Positions 53,229 to 61,408 of a stretch of 64,000 nt of DNA are shown piece by piece. Origin of the DNA: Bdellovibrionales bacterium RIFCSPHIGHO2_01_FULL_40_29 (GTDB lineage: Bacteria > Bdellovibrionota > Bdellovibrionia > Bdellovibrionales > Bdellovibrionaceae); the NCBI GenBank assembly GCA_001771815.1, contig MEPU01000004.1:496001-560000 (forward strand), in the 5' to 3' direction. Each line of letters opens with the position of its first letter. The stretch's first letter is position 1. Below the pieces are notes generated by a model that was not told the DNA's origin, ran no database searches, and saw only the letters and a list, made by a program, of their open reading frames with translations. Made by a program: the position numbers and the translations under genes.

Positions 53229-56200
53229 ATGAAACACGCAACACTGATTCTGAAGCTGATTGTTATTCTAGCGTTTGCTAGTTCGTGTACAAAATCGCGA
53301 AAGGCCGAACTTCCGGAGGATGTCCAATCTGATATTTTGGCCATCTCGGAATTCAATGGAACCTACAACGCCAATCGAGAATCGATCGAGCCCTCATCAA
53401 CTTCAAATTCCATGAAGGCTGTTGAACAATCGCAAAACGCTCGGCTTTCAAGCGACGAAGTGAATGTTCCAGCTCGAATCAAGTTTATGTTCGACAATCT
53501 CCCGATGTCGGCACAAACCTCGAAGCAATTTGAGATTAAATTTTTAGTTGATAAAAAATATGTAACCGCATTTAAAGTGGTTTCTAGTGTTCGTGAATTG
53601 ACTGCACTTGAAAATAGCTTGGCCATGACATCCTCTGAAGTTGATCTGATTCAAAAATCATTACGCGCTAGCAAAGCTGAATCTAAGGCGTTAACACAAG
53701 GCTTAGCCACCTCTGACGTGAATAAAAAGATGATTAAATCAGGTCAAAAAGAAGGAACCTTATTGGTTCCTATCTTTAAGTATGAAATTGAAAGCTATGG
53801 TATTATCACACGTACAAAAAATGAAATGAAAGAAGAAACAGCCGTTCTGCAATTGAAGGCCACTGATTTCAAAGCTGCCACTCATATCAAAATCAAATCC
53901 TTAGGTGATGGTCGTTTACCTATTGGTGGTAAAGTTCAAGAGTTAGACGAGTTATTTGTTGAAAATAAAATCGATAATGTTTTAACAACCGCTGAAGATC
54001 TGCAGGAGCGTTTAAAAATCGGAATCAGTTTTATTCAACGTGATGCCAAAGTTTTTACACGTCTTGATGATTCAGTGATGCATGTGTATGAATTGACCAC
54101 CATTTCTGAACTGAATGAAAATCAATTGCGTCTTTTGAAAAATAACGCCGGTAACGAAGAGGTCATCGCCTGTTCAGAGGCTTCTGTTGCCAAGTTTATT
54201 AGCAGCGAGGACAAAAACTGTGTTCTTTTATTAAAAGCAGATGTTCCCATTTCTTACAAAACTGTTGAGTTAGTAAAGGCCAGTGATGAAGGTATTTCCA
54301 GCGAAGGCTTCAAACAAGAAGACGTTCCACGTGCTTCATCAGTTGGTTTAGTCTCTATCAAAAAGAATTCAGCAGCAAAACAAGTAGATATCTCGGGAAC
54401 TTTAGATCCCAATAGTGCTATTCGTGTTTCAGATTTAAAGGGTGAGTTCTTTTATCGTCGCACATTCGAATCTGCATCTAATATGTTTTTAGGTCGTACG
54501 GGAACTTCTGGCGACATGTCTATCGTGAAATTTGAATTGGAAGACAAACGTTTAGTCGTTCGCAACCAAGAAAGCTTAATCAGTTACACAGGCCAAGGAC
54601 CGAAAGACCGCGAAGAAATCATGTCCTTCCCCGTTCGTTACATACGTATGAATAAAATTTCGGCTACAGGTGCAGCTTTGACAATTCCAGTTGCTGAGCA
54701 AACAACAAAAGAAAAAGCCGAATATGCTATTATCGATTGGACACAAAATACAGTTCCAAATGCATCGTCACCTTTAGCCTTCTATGCTGATGGCAGTTGC
54801 TTTATGGCGACGTCTTCACAACAAGTCACAGACACAGATATGCGTTTAGCGAACGATGGCGTTTTGAATTTTTCATTGAGCGGTTCCTACACGATGCAAC
54901 CCCGCGATGAATGTATCGCCATGAAAGATGTGAATGCGGCATACTGGGCTGGAACTTTCCAATTCAATTACAACATCACAGAGCGGATTTCCTTTAAACG
55001 TCATATCAACAAAAAATCAGATATCCAATTTGCATTGAATATCTCTTCAATGGCTCAGGAAGCTTTCAATTTTGGAACATTTGGTTTAGCCAATAAAGTG
55101 ACCGAAAACGGAACATTAAATAATCGTGACGGCAGCGAAAAATACATGCCGATTATTCATGATTTCCGCAATGGCAAAAAACTAAAATACTATCTGGGTG
55201 GTTTGGATACAGCAGCGACAGATTCAGAACGAAAACAGCTTTTAATCGAAGCGACAAAGGAAGTTATCGATCAATGGAATAAAACAATTCGATATGCATT
55301 CCGTGGTACTGATTTAGAACGCGCTGATAACTATGTTGAGCTGGTCATTGACGATGGTTCGAAAGAGCCAAAGGGTCACTTAGGAGATTTAGATCGCAAT
55401 TACATCTGGCTTCAGGAACTGCCTGCTGAAAATGGACTTCTGGGCGTTGCCCAGCCCGCAGCCAATCCACGATCTGGAACAATTGAATCTGCAAACGTGA
55501 TTGTTTATACAGGAAATACTTTGGATCAGTCTTTCCGATTGCTCAAAATGACTGAAAAAGCCCGCAACTACGAAAAAGCAGTTGAGAAAATGCGACAACA
55601 GGCTTTTGAAAAAGCAAAAGCAACGGGTGAAGTGGTATCAACAAAATCTGAAGCGGAAGCCGCAGCCGCGGCAGCTGCAGCTGCTGGTGGTAAAGTGAAT
55701 GCGAACACAGTGAATCGCATGAAAAATCGTATTTCCACGATCGAATCTAATTTAAAGAATGCTATTTATGCACTTCGCTTAGATACAGAAATCGTGAAGT
55801 CAACTGTCAAAGGAACACGGCTTGCGAAAACTCCGAATCACTTAAAACGTAAAGTAACAAAAGAACTTTACAAACAAGTTGCTAAAGGTTCTGCAGTTAA
55901 ATATGAGCTGAATCAGAAAACATTCTTAAAAAAGATTTCTGAATTAGCGATGGACCGAAACTTAGTTCAGAATCGTCATCAGTTTGAATTGGCTGTGAAT
56001 AATGTGTTTATGCAATACGGCGGATTAGATGCCAAAGCAAAATCTTTATTGCAAAAACGTTCTGAGCAATTGGCCATGGCATCTCGATTTGATGAGAGCA
56101 ATAAAAATCGCCCAGGTTGTTTCATGTATACCCGTAATGATGCTAATGATGAGGCTTTGATGTTGGATCCTGATCCAAAGAAAAACCTGATGTTGAATTT

Positions 56201-58346
56201 TAAAAAGAATGTCATGACGACACTTTCCCATGAATTGGGTCATGCTTTTGGACTTCTTCATAACTTTACAGGTTCAACAGATAAGAAAAATTACGAATTC
56301 CCAGGTGAAGAAAAGACAGGCCGTAATTATTCTTCAATCATGGATTACATGGCGGATACCGATCAAAACTACCGTGGACCAGGTCCTTACGATGCGCATG
56401 CGATTCGCGCCGCTTACACAGGTTTAGTTGAAGTTACAGATGCGGCGGCGGCGACCCTCAACGCAAAGGGTGCTACTGTCATCAATAAAAATTTGGTCTC
56501 TATACCTGAATTGATGAAAGCCTTAGGTAAGGATTCTTTAGTTCACTTTACGAAAGACACAATCAACAAATTAGGGGTTACAAAACATTATGCACAGTGT
56601 AGTGATGGTGGCCTTGGTGAAAGTGCGATGTGCGCGCAGTTTGACGTGGGCGGAAGCGCCACTGAAATCGTGCAAAATAAAATTGCCGATTACAATCGTG
56701 GCTATATCAACCGCAATTACGTTTATGATAGCATTATCTACAACTGGACTCAGAAAGTAGAAACCATCAATCGTAATATTCGCCTATTTCAAGGAATTCG
56801 CGATTTCTTAAATGAAGCATACATTTCAGAATTCATCGGAACAGGGCGACCAGAAGAGGTTAGTACTTTCATAAGGGCTGATCAGTTTCAAGCGGCTAAC
56901 CTGGGATACCAGTTCTTTCACGAACTGATCAGAACTCCAGATGCGCCAGACTCAAGTGCTGCGGATATGAATCGATTTTATGCAGTACCTTATCAGTTTG
57001 CCGCCACAAATGCGGAGCAAGCAAAAAATCTCAATTGTTCAAAAGTTGAAACAGGACAAACAGTCTGTAATGATATCAAAATTTTAGAGGCTCGCTCAGT
57101 TTATGATAAATTGATTGATCGTGACAAAATGGATACCATTGGTATCGGCTATGACAAAGTTTTTGCCATGCAGTTCTTAACTCAGGCATCACAAACTCAA
57201 ATGACTGATGACAGTCAAATGAGTATGATCTCTTATTTGGATTTCGAACAGTACTTCCTGGGCATTACCGATCCCTCAGAATCCTTGACCATCAAGACCT
57301 TGGCTCAAGTGATGTCTAATCAGCTCAGCATTGGTTTTTTTGGCCCCGACTCGCAATTGGTTGAACGGGAAATGCCAGTTGCCGTGAACTACATGTTAGC
57401 AGAGCAAACTCCGGTCAACGCGATCATGAACTTATCAGAATCAAAATGGAAAGGTTTTGATCCATTTGCTGAATCTTTCAAAATTGGAACTGCATTTGCG
57501 AAATCGGCTCCGAGTGATCGCCTGAATGTGGCAAAAGCCGGACAAGATCGTGATAAATCAGATTCACGCGTTTTGTTTGCAACTCAGAATTCAATAGGTG
57601 GCGATATGTTTGTTCGCCTAGCTGCTCGCGGAGAAGCCTTGCTGAGTAATAAAGCGGAGCTTTTTAAAATAATGTCTGAAATATTTACTGCGGAGACTGC
57701 TTTTAGAATAACTTTTTCCGCAAATATCGGAACAGCTTGTAGCAAAAATGAAAATGGTGAATTTAAGGATAAAGAGGCCTGCCAGGCTGCTCAGAAAAAA
57801 GCTATAGCAGCTACTGCACAGCTGAAAACAACTTCTGACAGAGCTACTGCAAAATTAATCGCTGCCATTCGTCAATTGAATGCCAACGAAGCGATTATGC
57901 CAAAAGAATTTGATTCACCCGAATCAGCTGCAAACTTTTCGCGTCAGGCGAATCAAGTGCGAAGCATGATTACTGATCAATTGAGTTTGATTCATGAGAT
58001 GGTTTCAGAATTAGAATCAATCTCTAAAGCCGATCAGCTGGAAGCCACAATCCAGCAAATTGTGGAACTGATGAAAAAAGTGCGTGCACAGAATCAAGAA
58101 TTAGAAAGTGTCCCACTATTTTCATTGGCACATGCCTTTATGACTGAAGCCGTTCAAGATCTAAAGGCCACGTTGCAATTTGACGGCAATCAAGATGGAG
58201 TCGCAGATACTATTCCTGCGACGGCCTTGGCGCAGAACATGATGAATGGTCGAAAACTACAATCCACTCATACTAAGATGATCAATCTCTTGACTGATCT
58301 GAGTCTGTACACTGGCTTACTTGATCCAGAAACTGTGATAAAATAA
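53229..58346 (+). CDS. Very large zinc metalloprotease lipoprotein
   Basis: The protein (1705 aa) has a lipoprotein signal (ASSCTKS, Cys20). About 1000 residues of mixed fold follow with no known domain. A short poly-Ala stretch (nine Ala in a row) lies near 810. The active site HELGHAFGLLH (1001-1011) fits HExxHxxGxxH, and SIMDYM about 35 residues later supplies the Met-turn, so it is a metzincin-type protease. The last 300 residues are helical, coiled-coil rich. An upstream open part to 53163 is not used, because GGGAGAAGAA precedes ATG 53229. A bidirectional terminator follows. Prey or matrix degradation is plausible but not shown. Confidence 0.9.
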   Translation: MKHATLILKLIVILAFASSCTKSRKAELPEDVQSDILAISEFNGTYNANRESIEPSSTSNSMKAVEQSQNARLSSDEVNVPARIKFMFDNLPMSAQTSKQFEIKFLVDKKYVTAFKVVSSVRELTALENSLAMTSSEVDLIQKSLRASKAESKALTQGLATSDVNKKMIKSGQKEGTLLVPIFKYEIESYGIITRTKNEMKEETAVLQLKATDFKAATHIKIKSLGDGRLPIGGKVQELDELFVENKIDNVLTTAEDLQERLKIGISFIQRDAKVFTRLDDSVMHVYELTTISELNENQLRLLKNNAGNEEVIACSEASVAKFISSEDKNCVLLLKADVPISYKTVELVKASDEGISSEGFKQEDVPRASSVGLVSIKKNSAAKQVDISGTLDPNSAIRVSDLKGEFFYRRTFESASNMFLGRTGTSGDMSIVKFELEDKRLVVRNQESLISYTGQGPKDREEIMSFPVRYIRMNKISATGAALTIPVAEQTTKEKAEYAIIDWTQNTVPNASSPLAFYADGSCFMATSSQQVTDTDMRLANDGVLNFSLSGSYTMQPRDECIAMKDVNAAYWAGTFQFNYNITERISFKRHINKKSDIQFALNISSMAQEAFNFGTFGLANKVTENGTLNNRDGSEKYMPIIHDFRNGKKLKYYLGGLDTAATDSERKQLLIEATKEVIDQWNKTIRYAFRGTDLERADNYVELVIDDGSKEPKGHLGDLDRNYIWLQELPAENGLLGVAQPAANPRSGTIESANVIVYTGNTLDQSFRLLKMTEKARNYEKAVEKMRQQAFEKAKATGEVVSTKSEAEAAAAAAAAAGGKVNANTVNRMKNRISTIESNLKNAIYALRLDTEIVKSTVKGTRLAKTPNHLKRKVTKELYKQVAKGSAVKYELNQKTFLKKISELAMDRNLVQNRHQFELAVNNVFMQYGGLDAKAKSLLQKRSEQLAMASRFDESNKNRPGCFMYTRNDANDEALMLDPDPKKNLMLNFKKNVMTTLSHELGHAFGLLHNFTGSTDKKNYEFPGEEKTGRNYSSIMDYMADTDQNYRGPGPYDAHAIRAAYTGLVEVTDAAAATLNAKGATVINKNLVSIPELMKALGKDSLVHFTKDTINKLGVTKHYAQCSDGGLGESAMCAQFDVGGSATEIVQNKIADYNRGYINRNYVYDSIIYNWTQKVETINRNIRLFQGIRDFLNEAYISEFIGTGRPEEVSTFIRADQFQAANLGYQFFHELIRTPDAPDSSAADMNRFYAVPYQFAATNAEQAKNLNCSKVETGQTVCNDIKILEARSVYDKLIDRDKMDTIGIGYDKVFAMQFLTQASQTQMTDDSQMSMISYLDFEQYFLGITDPSESLTIKTLAQVMSNQLSIGFFGPDSQLVEREMPVAVNYMLAEQTPVNAIMNLSESKWKGFDPFAESFKIGTAFAKSAPSDRLNVAKAGQDRDKSDSRVLFATQNSIGGDMFVRLAARGEALLSNKAELFKIMSEIFTAETAFRITFSANIGTACSKNENGEFKDKEACQAAQKKAIAATAQLKTTSDRATAKLIAAIRQLNANEAIMPKEFDSPESAANFSRQANQVRSMITDQLSLIHEMVSELESISKADQLEATIQQIVELMKKVRAQNQELESVPLFSLAHAFMTEAVQDLKATLQFDGNQDGVADTIPATALAQNMMNGRKLQSTHTKMINLLTDLSLYTGLLDPETVIK

Positions 58347-58350
58347 TTAA

Positions 58351-58380
58351 AAAAAGCTCCGGAAACGGAGCTTTTTTTTT
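58351..58380. terminator. Bidirectional intrinsic terminator between the zincin gene and addA
   Basis: Stem AGCTCCG (58355-58361) / CGGAGCT (58366-58372) with loop GAAA, extended by A:T pairs to 58351 and 58376. The T-run on the right and the A-tract on the left serve both strands. The addA stop codon lies in the tail at 58379-58381. Confidence 0.92.
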
Positions 58381-61300
58381 ACCCAAAAAGATCAAGTATC
58401 TCGGGAGATGTTTTTTTACTGAGATCAGCAAAATTGATAAACTGACGACTTAAGGTCTTTGCCTCTAATGGATATGTCACCACAAAATTCAGAGGCGCTG
58501 CAAAATCTAAAAGATTCATCTTATACAAACAATGAGCATAAAATAAAAGCTGCTGATAGGCTTTTTCGAAATAAGCCGAGCTTCCAGTTTTGTAATCGAG
58601 AATATAGATTTCTCCGGCGACGACTCCCCACAAATCAATCTGTCCTTGAAGAACTCCTCTATTCGTTTGAAGTCCAAATCCAAATTCAACATGACCAAAT
58701 TCAATTATTTTCCGTATGGGCACGTCTGTGACACTCAATAAGTATTGAACTGATTTTTTTTGTTCCGGATTTAAACGCTGATTTAAATTTTCCATCATGG
58801 CAGGGTCACCAGAAAAAATCTGCAACGATTCAAATAACCGATGCAAATCAGTCCCTTTTTTTGCCTTCAAAATATCAAGAATTTTTTGATCAAACTGTAT
58901 AGCTGGGCTTAAGCCACTGCCCCCATGATCCAAAGATTCGGTGACACTAGTCGAGTGATGGGACTGCGGCTTGAATTGCAATTTATCACGAATGGCTTCG
59001 ACGGTTTTCTTAACTGGCGTCAATTTTTCAATTTCAGTATCTGACACCACAGATATCAAATCGTAATGCTCGTGTTCGTGAGTCCCCGCATCCGGCCAAA
59101 AAGATTTTTTTTGCCAAGACGATGCCACCTGTCGAGATTTAGATTCCGCAACCAATGCCAAACTGTGTTGGGCTCTGGTTAAAGCCACATAAAGCAATCG
59201 TTCGTGCTCTTGAGATTCCATGGCATTAAATTCTTGGCGCAATTGCTGGCCCCAACGGCTGACGGCGTTCTTTGATTCAGCCACAATATAGGGGGCGAGG
59301 CTCATTTTATTTTCTTGCAAACTAATGCTCTGAGGTTGATACAGCGTTAACAGGGGCTGCTCTGAAAAACCAACAACAATGACATGTGGAAATTCCAAAC
59401 CTTTCGAAGCATGAATGGTCATTAAACTGACGCGATCCGGTTGAGCCACAGGGAGCGCTTCGCTCTGCGAAGATCCCAGATCTGATTGCAAAAATTGAAA
59501 ATTATCATTGATGTACTTTCCCAATGAAAATCCCATATTGCGCTCAGCATTTTTCAAGTGAGTATAAAATTTCCAAAAATTGGCTTCTCGTTTTCCGGAA
59601 TTATCATAGGATGCCGAAAAATCCAAGAATCTCATTTTTTTAATAAAATTCATAAAGGCTTCGCTCACACCAATCACTTGATATTCCGAAAAATAATTTG
59701 CAAGGGACATCACCGTCGGATTAGTCGATCCATTCTGAATCAGTGAATACCACAGGGATCGATCCAACTTTGCAAACGATGCGATTTCAACATCGGACAA
59801 ATAAGCCCATGGGCTACGCAGAAGCAATACCAAATTTTCATTATCATGCGGATTTACCAAAAACTTAAGAATCGCAATCAGATCTAGAATTTCACGTCTT
59901 TGATCAAAACCCGCAGAAACTTGCAATTGAACCGGAATATGAACTTTTTGCGCTAACGCCGCAATCTTTAATAAATTCTGATTCCGACGAGACAACACGC
60001 AAATATCTTTTGGACTCACACCCTGAAGAATCAATTGTGAAATATGTTGCAAAACACCGATGGCTTCTGTTTCTGCTTGAATAAAAGAGATCTTCGATTT
60101 TGTGGCGTCCTTGAACGGATTGGTTTTCATCGGAGCAAACTGACTGCTCATATGCTGAAAATAATCATTGATAAAATTCATCACGCTGGGCTGACTGCGA
60201 TAATTCGTATCTAAAAACTGCAACTGCAAATTTCCAGTAAAAGCCGCCGCTTGCTCTTGCTTAAGTAAGAAAACCTCACTGCGAGCTCCGCGAAAAAGAT
60301 ATATACTTTGTTGTGGATCGCCGACGATAAAATGGGGCTTCCTGTAAATCAACTGATCCAAAATTTCAACCTGCAATGGTGATGTATCTTGAAACTCATC
60401 GATCATATAATAATCAAATTTATCAGCAAAATCGGCAACAACTGCCGAATGAGATCTGACCAACTCCAAAGAAAATAGTTCCAGATCATTGATCGTGATT
60501 TCACCGGTCAATAGCTTTCGAGAATTATCCAGGTTAAAAAGTGTCTTAGAAAATTCTAAAAACAACTGGCCTAGTTTGTCATGTTCGATAAAATATTCTT
60601 CAGAATCAATAATTGATAAATCAAATCCATCCCAAAATTCTTCGATATGATCATGAACTTCTTGAGGAAATGGAGGTGTTTTTTTATTCCAACGTGGCTT
60701 TATTGGCTTATTTTCAAAGTGCTCAAGAATAGCGGCAACATCCTCAGCTTCAAGCAAAGCATCCATGCGAATCAAATACGAAAAATACTCGTTCCACGCT
60801 GGTGGCGCCAAATCCACATGGGCAATGACTTGATCCAATTGCGAGCGCCACAGTTTTAATTTCGCATGCGTTATTTTCCTCAGATCCAAAAGCGAAACCA
60901 CCTGCAATTGAGGCGCTTGTCGAAGGGCCTCAATTGCCTGCAGAACCAGATCCACAACGCGAACAAAAGAATAATGCTCAAGAATCTCTAAAAATTTCAA
61001 ATCTTTCTTAAGAGCTTGTCGAACCATTTTCTTTAAATTTTTCTTATAAATATTTTGATCTATAATGCGAATTGTTTGTGGCAAACCTAAAACATCGGCA
61101 TTCTCTTGAACCATCATTGTCAACAAACCATGAATTGTTGAAATATGAACTGAGCTTTTTTTATTAATATGTTGAAACAAGCGATCGTCTTTTCGTTCGA
61201 GTGCTTTCACACTCAGACGCTCTTTGACTTCTTGAGTGGCCTTGCGTGTGAATGTCGTGATAGCGACTCGAGGCAATCGTTTGTTATCTCTTTCAAATTT

Positions 61301-61408
61301 TTCACAAAATTCGATAAATGTCCGAATCAATGTTGTTGTTTTACCTGCGCCGGCACCCGCTCGAATCAGCAAAGAATGTTCTGTTACATTAAATGAGGGG
61401 CTCGACAC
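58379..61408 (-). CDS. addA: AddA-like helicase/nuclease subunit of the double-strand break repair complex
   Basis: The protein (1009 aa) is an SF1A (UvrD-type) helicase with a C-terminal PD-(D/E)xK nuclease domain, as in AddA and RecB. Motif I is IRAGAGAGKTTT (15-26), motif II DEFQDTSPLQ, motif III VGDPQQSIYLFRGA, and motif VI LLYVALTRAQ. The nuclease core reads GQIDLWGVVAGEIYILDYKTG. With the partner subunit it would resect DNA ends before RecA loading. The start is GTG 61408, which overlaps the partner gene by 25 bases. Confidence 0.9.
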   Translation of the reverse strand: MSSPSFNVTEHSLLIRAGAGAGKTTTLIRTFIEFCEKFERDNKRLPRVAITTFTRKATQEVKERLSVKALERKDDRLFQHINKKSSVHISTIHGLLTMMVQENADVLGLPQTIRIIDQNIYKKNLKKMVRQALKKDLKFLEILEHYSFVRVVDLVLQAIEALRQAPQLQVVSLLDLRKITHAKLKLWRSQLDQVIAHVDLAPPAWNEYFSYLIRMDALLEAEDVAAILEHFENKPIKPRWNKKTPPFPQEVHDHIEEFWDGFDLSIIDSEEYFIEHDKLGQLFLEFSKTLFNLDNSRKLLTGEITINDLELFSLELVRSHSAVVADFADKFDYYMIDEFQDTSPLQVEILDQLIYRKPHFIVGDPQQSIYLFRGARSEVFLLKQEQAAAFTGNLQLQFLDTNYRSQPSVMNFINDYFQHMSSQFAPMKTNPFKDATKSKISFIQAETEAIGVLQHISQLILQGVSPKDICVLSRRNQNLLKIAALAQKVHIPVQLQVSAGFDQRREILDLIAILKFLVNPHDNENLVLLLRSPWAYLSDVEIASFAKLDRSLWYSLIQNGSTNPTVMSLANYFSEYQVIGVSEAFMNFIKKMRFLDFSASYDNSGKREANFWKFYTHLKNAERNMGFSLGKYINDNFQFLQSDLGSSQSEALPVAQPDRVSLMTIHASKGLEFPHVIVVGFSEQPLLTLYQPQSISLQENKMSLAPYIVAESKNAVSRWGQQLRQEFNAMESQEHERLLYVALTRAQHSLALVAESKSRQVASSWQKKSFWPDAGTHEHEHYDLISVVSDTEIEKLTPVKKTVEAIRDKLQFKPQSHHSTSVTESLDHGGSGLSPAIQFDQKILDILKAKKGTDLHRLFESLQIFSGDPAMMENLNQRLNPEQKKSVQYLLSVTDVPIRKIIEFGHVEFGFGLQTNRGVLQGQIDLWGVVAGEIYILDYKTGSSAYFEKAYQQLLFYAHCLYKMNLLDFAAPLNFVVTYPLEAKTLSRQFINFADLSKKTSPEILDLFG

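Noticed and set aside
55650-55700. Alanine-rich stretch in the zincin gene as a repeat element or frameshift
   Set aside because: The reading frame continues normally on both sides and codons for Ala are mixed, so it is a natural low-complexity linker.
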